A DNA stretch of 64,000 nt from Ochotona curzoniae (Eukaryota; Chordata; Mammalia; Lagomorpha; Ochotonidae): positions 16,132,707-16,196,706 of the forward strand of contig NW_024467121.1 of NCBI RefSeq assembly GCF_017591425.1. The letters are read 5' to 3'. The position numbers and the translations under genes are program-made. This document shows positions 35,120 to 46,369 of this stretch, in pieces. The stretch's first letter is position 1; every line of letters starts with the position of its first letter. The notes beneath the pieces are model-generated. The model had not been told where the DNA came from, did not search any database, and saw only the letters and a list, made by a program, of their open reading frames with translations.

Positions 35120-35310
35120 GAGTGATTCTCAAATCTGGACTGTTCAACACTAGGATCTCAAGAGGAGCTTTCTCAGTTTGAAGGATTAGGCTGTAACTCC
35201 AGAGAAGCCTGAAGCCATTGAGATTGAACCTCGGTCCTGTACTGTATATAATTACTCCAGGTTATTCCAAAGTACAGCTAAGGTTGAGAACCAATGATCT
35301 GCAGCATGGT
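35120..35310 (+). mobile_element. MER5-type (hAT-Charlie) DNA transposon relic
   Basis: The ends read GAGTGATTCTCAAATCTGG and AAGGTTGAGAACCAATG, which match the inverted termini CAGTGGTTCTCAAA and its complement of the MER5 family. Length is about 185 bp, close to the usual full length. It is non-autonomous and ancient. Confidence 0.65.
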
Positions 35311-35647
35311 ACAATGTCTACATATAGGAGGCACTCAGTCATATAGTAAATTATTGTTGAATATATTAGAAGGGTCAGCTTCCCCAATGATCCAACCAAA
35401 GGCAGTTACAGCTGGTTCTTTCTAACTATATCAACTTGAATGAAGTTAAAATGTAAACTTCTAAAAAGCGATAGTTAAGAAAAGAAAATGATTAAATTTT
35501 AATCTTGGAATTATGCTGCTTACAAAACTGAAACTCAAACACGGAAATCTATGCACACTCATGGATAAAACGTTGGTTCCTTTTACTGTCTAATTATGTC
35601 CTGCAGTTACATATATATACAAACAAAGAAGCAACATATTTTTCTAA

Positions 35648-35980
35648 AATTTTAATTGCTACACTTTGCACGGTAAACTAGTGGCTAAATCCTCTCCTTG
35701 CATGCACCCAGATCCCAAATGGGTGATGGTTCATATCCTATCTGTTCCACTTCCCTTCCAGCTCCCTGCTTGTGGCCTGAGAAAACAGTAGAGGGTGGCT
35801 GAAGGCCGTTGGACCTTGCACCCACGCAGGAGACTCAAAAGAGGCTCCTGTCTTCAGCAGCACCTGTTGTGGCCACTTGGGGAGTGAACAAGCAGACAAA
35901 TAATCTTTCTGTTCTTCTCTCTGTATATCTGCCTTCTGAATAATAAATAAACAGATATTTAAAAAATAAATTTAGTTGCT
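35648..35980 (+). mobile_element. C-type SINE with target-site duplication
   Basis: The head GGTAAACTAGTGGCTAAATCC runs to the 3' end CTCTGTATATCTGCCTTCTG with a TAAATAAA tail. An imperfect duplication is present: AATTTTAATTGCT (35648-35660) and AAATTTAGTTGCT (35968-35980). Confidence 0.9.
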
Positions 35981-36335
35981 TATCTTTTTTAAAAAAAGGA
36001 TTTGTTTATTATTTTTAACGGAAAGTTGGATATACAGAGAAGAGGAGAGAGTGAGGAAGATCTTCCGTCCAATGATTCACCCCTCAAGCGGCCACAATGG
36101 CAGGAGCTGAGCCAATCCAAAGCCAGGAGCCAGGAGCTTCCTCTGGGTCTCCCACGTGGGTGCAGGGTGCCAAAGCATTGGGCCATCCTCGACTGCTTTC
36201 CAGGCCACAAGCAGGAAGCTTGATGGGAAGCGGGGCCGCTGGGATTAGAACTGGTGCCCATATGGGATGCTGGCGAGCTCCAGGCGAGGACTTTAACCAC
36301 TATGCTATCACTCTGGACACAATTGCTTATCTTTT
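35975..36335 (-). mobile_element. Young C-type SINE, reverse, with 13-bp target-site duplication
   Basis: TTGCTTATCTTTT occurs at 35976-35988 and again at 36323-36335. Between them is a complete reverse copy, with AAGATCTTCCGTCC, GGGTCTCCCACGTGGGTGC and the head complement TTTAACCACTATGCTATC. Its target overlaps the right duplication of the preceding forward SINE. Confidence 0.95.
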
Positions 36336-36336
36336 A

Positions 36337-36708
36337 GTGTTATTTGAAAATGAGAGTGAGAGAGAAAGCAAGCTTCCACCTGCTAGTTCACGTTTCAAAT
36401 GTGAGTAAAAGTCAAGCTTGGGTGAGGTTGAAACTGAGAGTCAGGAACTCAATCCTGGTTCCCAGTATGGCTCGTTGGTAGAACCTAACTGCAGGTGCTA
36501 GAGACAGAAGATTGCAGCCCATTCTCCCATATGGGCAACTAGGACAAGTTGGTTGAGTCACCATCTGCTGCTGTCCCAGGCACACCAGCAGGAAGCTGGA
36601 TCAGAAATGGAACTGTTTCAACTCAAACTGGCATTCAGAAATGAATGAGATACTGGCTGTGTAAGCTGTAGCTCAACCTGCTGGGCCACAAAGCTGGCCC
36701 TGCAATAA
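36337..36708 (-). mobile_element. Old C-type SINE, reverse, longer than usual
   Basis: TTATTTGAAAATGAGAGTGAG, CACCTGCTAGTTCACGTTTC, CCATCTGCTGCTGTCCCAGG, CAGGAAGCTGGATCAGAAATGG and the head complement CTGGGCCACAAAGCTGGCCC follow in order. The middle (36440-36510) holds extra unmatched sequence, so it may be a composite. Confidence 0.7.
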
Positions 36709-36917
36709 AACTTTTTCATGTAATGAAATAGGTACCCTCTCATTGAACTGAGAAAAAAATGCAGACACTATGTGAAAGCTTTAACAAAAATCTCTCCGTG
36801 GCAATGTTTGAGGACACAGTTAATCCAACATTTGGCAGGACAATTTGTATTGTGCTTTTTTTTTGTGCTACCCAATGTTTTCTTAAATTAGCATGATCTT
36901 TCTCTTAAGAATAGAAA

Positions 36918-37220
36918 ACTGAGAGCCAGCATTGGGACATGAGTGGGATTCCATACTAGTGCTGGTTCAAATTCCAGCGACTCCCTTTCAGATTCTGTTC
37001 CAAGCTCATGCGCCGGTGAAAGCAGTTGCTGATGGCCATGTTACTTCGGTGTCTGACACCCACATGGGAGAATCCAGCGTATTTCTGATGCTTGGCTTTG
37101 GCCTGTCCCAGTCCTGGTTGATTTGGGGATTGAACCAGCAAATAGAAGTCTTCTCTCTTTGTCTTTCCCTCCCTTTGCAACTCTGCCTTGCAAATAAATC
37201 AATACTTTAAAAAAAGAAAT
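36918..37220 (+). mobile_element. Old C-type SINE
   Basis: Head GAGAGCCAGCATTGGGAC, B-box-like GGTTCAAATTCC (36964-36975), GAAAGCAGTTGCTGATGGCC, TTGGCTTTGGCCTGTCCC and the 3' end CTCTGCCTTGCAAATAAATC. Confidence 0.8.
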
Positions 37221-38107
37221 GTAAAACTAGTTAACAGTGATTTAGTTTATCATAAGAACCCGAATCCTGTCCCTATTGATTTTCTGACTTCCTCAAAAAA
37301 TTTCGACAGCTTCTCTTGAAATTTTAAGAGTGCTCTATGTTTTAATGCTAATTAATTAAACGCTTGATGCCTTATTTTATGACTTAGTTTATTAGAGGCA
37401 GAAAGATACTATATTAATTTCCATTGTCATCCCACTCTTCAAATCATGCTCATCAAAGCCTAAATCAACTAGATTTTAATTTTCTTTAACTGCAATATTC
37501 TTGCAGTATAAACTATATTATAAAAACACCAGGATTCAGCCAAAAGTTTCTAGCATTTTATAAACAAATGATGCATGTGATTTGAAAATGTTACACCAAA
37601 TGGAACAGTTTAAATTTCTCTATGCGATTTTAAAAACATCCTTATACAATTTAATGCATTCATTCATTGATTTCACATTTCATAATTATTAATTTCTTGA
37701 TAATATTCTTTTTATAGTGTATTTCAGAACATAAATGTGTTAATCAAATTCATAATGTGTTAATGACAATGGAAGTCAGTTTCCTGACTGCCAATAGAAG
37801 GAATAGAGAAAGGGAGAATATTGAAATAAATATTAAGAGGATGGATATGTTGGATAACACTGAAATAGCAAGATTTCACACTTTTTACTATAAAGAAATA
37901 CATATGTACATATATACACACACATATATATGGTGTATACATGCTTGCAGAAAGTAGAGATTTAGAGTGAGTGATACATTCACTATTAATACATTAGAAA
38001 GATGATAAATAACTCAACTTCCACACATAAATTTTAAACCAACCTGATACACAAGAGTGTCAGCCATGGACATCTGTTTGTCATCCCTACTCCTGATAAA
38101 ACCATTG
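37221..38107. other. Unique AT-rich DNA
   Basis: No gene or repeat family is seen apart from an alternating TA/CA run at about 37903-37940. Confidence 0.5.
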
Positions 38108-41100
38108 AAGAATGTGGCTTACACTGCCGAAAGCCAGTGTCTGAGTCCTTGGCTTTCTCCAGCCCCAAGAGAAATCTTCCCTCAGGGTGAGTACACCATG
38201 AGGGAACCTTGGGAACTGGATTAAAGTCCTAGCTTCGCCCTGCCACCAACACCTTGCAGCAGGACCAGTCTGGGAGGGGTCCGGGCCTTGGGGTTGGGAG
38301 TAGCTTGCAGCTCCCTGCAGTGTGGCAGCTGTGGGGGGTGCCCCTGCCAGGCCAGATCCAAGGCTGGGAGCTCAGACCAAAGCCACTGCCGAAAGGCAGT
38401 GACTGAGTCCTTGGCTTTGGGTGGCCTGTGCACCAAATGGTGCCAGGGTCTGCCTGCTGGCCGCCTGGCAGCAAGCTTTGAGGTTTTAGAATATGAAGTT
38501 GCTGTTTAGAGGCACCCATTAATAAGGCCAGCTTTAGTGTGAGTGAGAGATGAATTCTGAGTGATTCCCAATATCAGGGTCATGAAACTTTCAGGCAAGT
38601 GTGGGGACTGAGACCTGATGGTTTGGAGGGGATTGTCCATAAGATCTATTTGGGCCAGACTGATTCACCAGCCAAATTAGGAATCCTGACATAGGCTGCT
38701 AGCATAGAGCATCACTGACTGCCACACAACAGTCTACACCAAAGCTATCAATGGGGGTTTGTCTGTCAGGGCTAGATATCATTATTTGGCTGGGTGGTGG
38801 AATAGTGAACTGGTTGCATTTGGCAGGGTTAAGACACTCACCAGCACATGAGAGAACTTGGTCTGGGGGTAAATTCTATGGGGGAAGTGTGGGCCCAACC
38901 CTGTGGAAATACAAGTCCCACAGGTTAGCTCCTGAGCTGGGGTGGCGATAGGATAAGCTAAGAGTGACCATGGCAACTGCCATCACTTATGGGTACAGAA
39001 ACCGATGGCAATCTGGGCAGATGAAGGCAGCACCACCAGAAGGTGCATCCCAAGATAGGAAGTTGGATGGGCCGAGCTGCAACTAGAAGGGGGCAGACTG
39101 GGCAGGGCCAAGCAAACTTCAACTCACAAAAAAAAGGAAAGAAATCAGGATGGAGCACATGTCAAACTGATCTAGGCTCCTACCCCAACTGGTCCTCATG
39201 AGTCAGGGATACTAGGCCACTGCACTGAAGGCCAAGGCTGAGCCAGGTGAGGGGCTAAGCCAATGGGTCAGAGCAAACACTGGCACACACGCAAATTAGG
39301 GCTGGGAATAGACTTGGTTGGGGAGCTGTGAGAGTACACCCTGATGGGTTGGGATGCCCACAGGAGGGTGTGGGGGCTGGAGTGGGGGCTATGCTCTGCT
39401 CTAGATATGGCTGCAGTCTCCCTAGGCACAATTGTGGACTGGGGCTGGGCACACCAAACTGGGCTACATTCCAGCACCATCTGGTGCTCTGGAGAACCTG
39501 GGCAGATATAGGATGGACTAGGCTGGGTCCCTACCCCTTCTGAGCCATGTGTGAGCAGTGTCTGGGTATGGTGAAACATCCAACACCAAGAACTGGAATG
39601 GATTGAAGGCCAGCAATGAGGGCTGGCCCATGGAACCAGCATTACACACAAGACGTGGCATAGGGAGAGGTTCTGAAGGAGGATCTTGGGAAACCACTCT
39701 GTCAGAACACAGCCCCTACAGGTAAGTGCAAGAAACACGATAAGGAGTAACCCAGACCAGGCGAGAGGAAGATACCTGTCATTATACATATGGCATAGGT
39801 GGGGGGCAGACCAGGCTGAACCTGTTCACATCAACCACTGGCAAATCCAAGCACAGCATAGAGGTTTGGCCAGTTTCTGTTGCAACACATACCAATACAC
39901 ATTAAGGAATGCCAAGGTGAGGTGAGCCATACCAGATGTGGTTGCAGTACCCAAACAGCACACGTGAGAATTGGGAGGGGGAGGGAAGAAGGCAAAGCCA
40001 GCAGCAGAATATGGGCTCCTTTGCTGGACAACCATTCCCACTGGAGAGCATGAGTTGCGATGGGGCAGATCAGACCAGGCAGGGGAAGGACCAGATTGGG
40101 CTGACTGTTACGACTGGTGCAAGCAAAAACTAGAGTGGGTCAGAGTTAGTTGGGCTTTGCCGCAGCATCAGATGGCAGAGACTGGCACTGGGGGCCAATT
40201 CTGTTAAGTTAAATGCCAGAATCACCTGGAGAGTACTCCAGAAGTTGGAGTAGCCTAGTAGGGAGATAGTGGGCATCTGCCTCATGGCAAACCACTCCCA
40301 CTGGAGAGCACAAAAAACAGGAGAGGAGCAGGGGTGGCTAGACAGAAAGGCACCTGCCAGTATGTGTGTGGGCTGGATAGTAGGTTGGTTGGGTTGAACG
40401 AGGCTTCAATGCCCATTGACAAGTACAAGAGCTAAATGGGATGTGGGACAGACTGAACAAACCTGCGGTACATACTAGCATGAATGGAACCAGGGTAGGG
40501 GGCAGGCCTGGTAAGAGTTATGGGGAGTCGCCTCAACTAGGCTGCAGCTCCCACTGGTTTGCATGAGGGCTGAGTATGAAGTGGGCAGGATCGAGCTGGA
40601 CTACAACACCCATTGGTTCAAGTAGAAGACAGGGCTGGAAACACAGCTGACCCAGCAATTGCAATGACCAGCATGTGCATAAGTTCATAGGGGCAATGGA
40701 TGGTGCCAGACCCTGTCCTGGCAAATTCACACAAGAATCAGGTTTGGGATCATCTCAGATGAAGTTTCTATGGAGATCCCTCCAACTGAACTGCTGATCT
40801 CAGGACCCCAACCATGAAGAGACTATGTCAGCCAGTGGATTCTGAATAGTTTCATTGTGATTCGAACAGCGAGACTGGCAGCAATTCAGACCTGTTGAAC
40901 TATCAAAACTGCTTGAGCAGGACCCTCAGAGTGTGCCCCACATTGGGGACCTGGGATGGGTGGGAAGCTGGGTAGGGCTTTTCCCTCTGTTTCTCCCCTG
41001 ATATTAGTGTGGAAACAATGGTATTACCCACTTTCCTTTGACCCTTTGTACCCTAATCAACTAAGTAAGGTCATTTTAAAAAATTAATTAGTTAAAAAAA

Positions 41101-41116
41101 AAGAATGTGGCTTACA
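38108..41116 (+). mobile_element. 2,977-bp non-coding composite retroposon with perfect 16-bp target-site duplication
   Basis: AAGAATGTGGCTTACA occurs at 38108-38123 and, unchanged, at 41101-41116. The enclosed insert (38124-41100) ends in an A-rich tail (AATTAATTAGTTAAAAAAA), the pattern of LINE-mediated insertion. Internally: a 5' domain (38124-38500) starting with CTGCCGAAAGCCAGTGTCTG; a transition; a G-rich body of degenerate tandem units of about 60 bp (about 38790-40720); a unique 3' domain (about 40730-41045). It has neither the L1 3' UTR seen at 7.1-7.26 kb nor ORF1/ORF2 similarity, nor a SINE head. The open frames inside (up to 173 codons) are repeat-derived. It could also be a retrocopy of a long non-coding RNA or an unrecognised L1 derivative. 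Confidence 0.85.
38790..40720 (+). repeat. Degenerate G-rich tandem array (about 60-bp units) in the composite retroposon
   Basis: A recurring unit reads roughly as (gggcagg..gagctgg)-CTACAACACCCATTGG-(ttc..agg). Clear examples of its CCCACTGG/CCCATTGG core lie near 40036, 40296, 40412, 40550 and 40609. The last two are 59 bp apart and others are at larger distances. Units are strongly diverged, so exact borders need a dot plot. Confidence 0.65.
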
Positions 41117-43010
41117 TGTTGATAATACTGGCTTCCAAATTTTGTGCCACATCAATAGGTCTCATTCAGCTGTAAACCAGTTGAAAACCCCAAGACTTGC
41201 CAGTCCCTAGAGAAGGGACAGCAACTGTGCTCCTTGAATGATTACAAAAAAGAAAGGCAAAGCGGTGAGAAAGATGGGACCAGTTTCTTTGTACCAGCCC
41301 ATTGAGCAGTACTTCCAGGAGAGGCCTAAGCATCCAGGGCCATTAACTGAACAGCTGAATGCCCATTGTAAGCACCGGAAGGGGAGAACAGTCAGATGTG
41401 TGAGTACCTGGGGAGTACAAAGGCTTCACTGAAGAGGGTCAAGTTAGCCTCCTTTTTGATGTTGGAAACAAAACAATGTGTCTAGGATGCTGTTGCTTCA
41501 TTAGGCAGGACCAAGAGACATGCAATCAAAGGCAGGATCTTCAGGGCAGGCTGACTATGTGCTCAGAGTTTTGAATTCATAACACATAAATGTTTAACAG
41601 ACATCTAATATAACAAACCACAGCATCCCCCCCCCCAAATGCAACATACTCTGTTTTGTCTTTTAAAATTCTTTAGAGCAAATATATATTATTGATTCAA
41701 TTGTGTTACAAAAATGTTATTTAAAACTAATGTACTTCAGCTACTGATTATCTTTAAAACAGCATTTGATCCTTTGAGAGTTGGAGGATAATCTGCCAAT
41801 ACCTCCAGTAGCACCGTTTTTCCAACAGTGATTCTATGGATGTTAATCAGATTGTCTACAAGTGATGGAAACATTTCCACGAAGCTGGCCTTTCAATAGC
41901 TTCATATCTGACATAAAACTATAATCACTGTGAATACATGGGTTGATCCATGAGATATTGAAAAAGCGATTTAGATTAAAACATGAAAAAACTAAATGCA
42001 AATTTTGAGTCAGTTTACCATTTCTTTTAATTTAATGGCAATACCAAAGTAAAAAAAAAAAAAAAAACTTATTTGGAAAACCCACAAAGCTCAATTTTCG
42101 CCTAATCTTGCTATTCTGACACTTTGAACAGAACCCACTATAGGTAACAAAGAGGATTGTCGCAGATGAAAATGTTTCTGAATTCTTTTTCAGTCAAACT
42201 GAAGATATTTGCATGTGAATGATTCAGAAGCATGAATGCAATCCTACAGAGAATCTTTCATAATTATATCTTCCCTGGACTTCTATGGAATAAAGAATGT
42301 CATAAAAATCATATTCCAAGGAAATCAATGAACTAGTTTTCAAGTAACCATTCACCACTGAAAAGATCTTCATTCTAGCTCAAACTGAATAAGCCTTCGT
42401 TCTTTTGAATCCCTCTTCTTACTTTTCTTATGAGTCTAGACATTCCAATTGTTAGACATGCTGGAGTTCAGAGAGATAAAAAGAAACTATCAGCAAAAAA
42501 ACTCTTGCTTTCTCAAGATACTGCCAATTTTCTTTGTTCAATGTAAAATATGCCTTGCTGTCAAATGGAGCTTTATGTTTTTCCACTCATATTTATAAAA
42601 ATTGGTTATAACAGTCTTCCTCTGAAAAAAAAGAAAAAACATTCTTTTCCCTATCCTGGGTTTCAGATATGTTCAATGTGGGTTGTTTACTCTAAAATTA
42701 GTGTTTACCTACATGCTGTAACAGACTGTATCAGAGCTCTAGCATTGTTATTTGGATTTTAAATCTAAGCAAAACTGCACACTTGAAGACACACACTATT
42801 GTTCCCCAAGTTACACTGTGAAACCAGATAGATTTGAAAGCTACTGTCCTCTCATTTAATAGTTAAATAAATGTTTTGTGTTGTCTCTCCTAAGCAATAA
42901 AGATATTCTCCCTAGGACTCTCCTAGTCCTAAATGTCTATATTTTTTCCCAGTGGATTTAATCCACTGTCTGTATTTTTATTATCACAGTAGCTATTTTT
43001 TTGTTTGTTT
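41117..43010. other. Unique DNA
   Basis: No gene is recognised. It has a C-run at 41628-41637 and an A-run at 42051-42067. The 64-codon frame at 41238-41432 has no recognisable domain. Confidence 0.5.
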
Positions 43011-43011
43011 G

Positions 43012-43168
43012 TTTTAAAGATCTATTTATTCTCGACTTGAAAGTCAGAGTTAAAGAGAAAGAAGAGAAACTGAGAGAGATCTTCTATCCTCTGGTTTCAC
43101 TACACAGATGGCTGAAATAGCCAAGATTGGGCTAAGTTGAAACCTGGCACTGGCAGCTCTATCTGGGA

Positions 43169-43231
<63 letters not shown>

Positions 43232-43368
43232 GATCCAAACAACTGGACGAGCGTCTGCAGCTTTCCCTAGGCATCAGCAGAGCGTTGGAGTGGAAATGGA
43301 GGAGCCAGGATGCTGACACTGCAGGAGGCAGCCTGACGCACTATGCCATAGTGCTGAGTCCTGTTTAT
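43012..43368 (-). mobile_element. Older C-type SINE, reverse, interrupted by a (TG)n microsatellite
   Basis: TTTTAAAGATCTATTTATTC, the GA-rich block, CAAGATTGGGCTAAGTTG, then the microsatellite, then CTTTCCCTAGGCATCAGCAG and the head complement GCACTATGCCATAGTGCTGA. The repeat sits where the complement of the CCCACGTGGGAGACC region should be. Confidence 0.8.
43170..43228 (+). repeat. (TG)n microsatellite, about 29 units
   Basis: Pure TG repeats, seen directly. Confidence 0.98.
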
Positions 43369-44039
43369 TGTATTACTTTCTTAATAACAAGGAGGGACAC
43401 TTAGCCCTACAAGTTGTTCAGGGCCTTCTTTTACTCTATGCCCTACTCAATCAAATCCAGCAGGTGTTTGTGTTATCTAATAACACAGGACTGTATTTCT
43501 TTTATGGTACAGTCTTTCTCCAAAATATCCAGAGTCTTAAAAACAAATCCACTGGATTTTTCTCAGTGGAAGGAGATGTAAGTGAGTAGTATTTGTCTTT
43601 TACCTCCGAGGCGATAGGCAACCTGTCAAATCATTGGAGCCTTAGTACTCTTTGTAACTGATAGGCCAGTCTCTGGCATACAGCTATTACAACATGACTT
43701 TTAAGTAACTCACTAGTCTCTTTTCACTGGGTCCAATTAACATATCATAGGCAGAATGGGTCAATACAAAATTACTGACAAAGTTATGATGTTCAGGATC
43801 TCAAGTCTTACATTATGAAAGAGTGCAAAGGTTAAAACGGCCTGCGGCAATAGAGTTAGTGTACCACTATCTTGCCTGCAGGTGGGAATAAAGAGTTGCC
43901 TCACCAGATCAGGAGGAGGTGAAGCACTGTAAAATATATTCATCAGAATCCATACTCAGCTGTAGCAGGTGCAATCACCCAAATTAACTGCTGATAGCCC
44001 ATCATCATGTGTCATGTTCCAAATATTTTTCCCCAGGAT

Positions 44040-44237
44040 ATCTACATATCTGCAGATGTAGATATAAATATACATATGCACACACATAAATATGTACCTA
44101 ACTATATGTGTGTGGATATCTATATGTATTTTGGCTATTTATCTATATAAATAATAGATAAATGTTATATATTATATAAGTATATATAATTAATAGATAT
44201 ATGTCTATAGCTATTAATGATATATAATGATATATAA
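44040..44237. repeat. AT-rich low-complexity block
   Basis: It consists of ATATATAAT-like, TAGATATA-like and GTGTGTGG-like words with no unit conserved enough to call a satellite. Confidence 0.7.
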
Positions 44238-44530
44238 TTAATTTATTTTCATTTTATTTGAAAGTGAGACTTACAAAGACACACACACAGACATACATAT
44301 CTTGTATTAGCTGGTTCTTCCTGTTAACTACCAACAACAACTACAGCTGGACTAGTTCAAAACCAGGAATCCAGGACTCAGTTCAGGGTTTCTATGTGGG
44401 AGACAGGAAACCAAATACCTGAACTATGACCCGCTGCCTCCAAGAGGACACATGAGCAGACCCAGGATATAACCTGAGCACTCTGTCATGGCATGTCTAT
44501 GTCAAATACCAGCTGTGCTACACACCTACT
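44238..44530 (-). mobile_element. Old C-type SINE, reverse
   Basis: TTTATTTGAAAGTGAGACTTAC, TTAGCTGGTTCTTCCTGTTA, ACAGCTGGACTAGTTCAAAACC and the head complement TACCAGCTGTGCTACACACC. Diverged. Confidence 0.65.
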
Positions 44531-44581
44531 TATAGATAACTACACAGATATAAAGCTATGACTATATATTTAGATATTTAA

Positions 44582-44705
44582 ATACACACACACTGCACAC
44601 ACACTAGACACACACACTACACGCACACACACCACACAATGGACACACAATGGGTCCTCCAATCGAATTGTTTACTTCGTGTGTGTGTGTGTTTGTGTGT
44701 GTGGG
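44582..44705. repeat. (CA)n-rich block followed by (GT)n block
   Basis: ACACACACACTGCACACACAC-like repeats at 44583-44650 are followed, after 30 bp, by TGTGTGTGTGTTTGTGTGTG at 44681-44703. The two blocks are mutually complementary. Confidence 0.9.
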
Positions 44706-44919
44706 AGTGTTGATCTCTGGTTCAAATAGCTAATATTCTAAGAGGCAATAATTTTTGCCTCAAAATGAGTATTTAGGCTAGGGAGGCAGGGATGCATTCT
44801 CTATTGATCACAGTTCTTCTAAACGCTAAGTATGCCTCCTCTACTTATACATTCAGATCACCATGAAATAGCCACAGTCATCATACTGGGATCTGCCAGA
44901 ACAATTTTGAGGTAGGCAT

Positions 44920-45240
44920 TGGCTCAAACTCTGTTTATCACTTTTGTAAAGATCATTCACCCAGAGCAAATAGAATTTATCCCTAGTATGCAGGGATGGT
45001 TCAATTTATGCAAATCAAATTGAAGAATAAAAACCATATGATTATCTCAATAGATGCAGAGAAAGCAATTGATAAATGCAACATCCTTTCATGGTGAAAA
45101 CCTTAAGCAAACTAGGCATAAAAGGAACATTTTAAAAATAAATCAAGAGAATATACAAAATACCCACAGGCAACAGCACACTGAATGGGGAAAAGCTGGA
45201 AGCATTTTCACAAAGATCTAGAATCAGTCACAATTGCTTA
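44920..45240 (+). mobile_element. L1 ORF2 fragment (reverse-transcriptase region), decayed
   Basis: The plus strand encodes, with stops and shifts, a stretch recognisable as the L1 motif FIPGMQGWFN (from about 44968), followed by a segment like NHVIISIDAEKAFDK (DNA ATCTCAATAGATGCAGAGAAAGCAATTGAT). No 3' end or tail follows, so it is an internal fragment. Confidence 0.8.
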
Positions 45241-45244
45241 GTTT

Positions 45245-46055
45245 CACTTCTGCTATTCCAAACTGCAAAAGTCTAAAATATAAATAGGAAAAAATGTAAA
45301 GTTTCCTGCTGTTTAGAAAGAAGGTAATGTCATGAAATGAATGTTCAAGTCCAAATGACTTCCAACTCTGTTTTCACTGTTTTCCAAGGTATCTTTCTCT
45401 GTAGCAACTAAAAAAAAAAAAAAATCAATAAGCCTTGAAAATAATTGAAAAATATTGTAGCTCTTTCTTGTTCCTAATAAGCAAGAAATAACTAAGTAAT
45501 CAAATTTCAGATCCTGCTTCCTTTCCTTATATCTGAACATTATGAAGCTCCAACTGCTTCCTTTGTTCCTAAATTCCTACACAGGGATTTCTTTCACTAA
45601 TCGGCTTTTCCTTGGGGAGTGTGGAAGTTTCGAGCTAGATCAATAAAATAAAGGATTTTGCTTGCTTGTTTAGCACTTTAGTTGAGGGAGAAAGAAATAA
45701 AACTTTTAAGAAATAGCACATATTGAATATAAGCATTGCATTATTGCTTTCCTTACAGTAGCAAAAGTTGAGTTGAAAATTAAAATTCCAGAGTTAATCA
45801 GAAAAATGCAATTGATAAACTCCTCAATAAGACACCCAGACGTTTTGGTATTCATTTGTCTTGATAACTAATAACTTCTCATGCAGCTCAGAGAAATTGA
45901 TATATAGTTACTATATATTGAAGGAATTTATGCAGCAAAGAATTTCAGTATTAAGCCTGGAAAGATGTTGGAATGAATAAACATATTTTATGATAAAATA
46001 TTGGTCAAGAATTTGATTTGAAAGCCTTCTTTATATTTACTACTAAATCAGTTTT
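45245..46055. other. Unique AT-rich DNA
   Basis: No gene or repeat family is recognised. There is an A-run at 45411-45424. Confidence 0.5.
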
Positions 46056-46057
46056 CA

Positions 46058-46368
46058 AAATGGCTTGCTTTATGTATTTAAAAGCAAGATGAGAGATAAG
46101 ACAGAGCTCTTCCATCTACTAGCTCATTCCCTTAGTGCCTGAAAGAGCTGGATCTAGACTAGGCTAAAATCATGAGTCAGGAGTGGAGGAGTAGGGCCTT
46201 AAGTATTTGAACCATCTCCCCTTGCCTTCAAAGAGGCATCAGCCTAAAGCCAATTCTGGAGTGTGGTGTAGCAGGAACTCCCATGGCCACCATAACATAG
46301 AAAGCTGATGTTCCATGCAGCAGCTAAAAAAACCTGTGTCACTGTCCCTACCCCACAACTGAGCATTT
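46058..46368 (-). mobile_element. Old C-type SINE, reverse
   Basis: TTATGTATTTAAAAGCAAGATG, CTTCCATCTACTAGCTCATTCC, GGAGTAGGGCCTTAAGTATTTG and the head complement near 46350 are diverged reverse SINE landmarks. Confidence 0.65.
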
Positions 46369-46369
46369 T

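Noticed and set aside
39268..39789. 173-codon open frame on the minus strand
   Set aside because: It lies wholly inside the degenerate tandem array of the composite retroposon. Its composition reflects the repeat unit, and no domain is visible.
38790..40720. Tandem array considered as a centromeric-type satellite
   Set aside because: It is bounded by a target-site duplication and an A-tail, and units are too degenerate, so it is part of a retroposed element.
43170..43228. Repeat array considered as CRISPR-like
   Set aside because: It is a simple TG microsatellite. No direct-repeat/spacer pattern exists anywhere in the window, and the DNA is mammalian.
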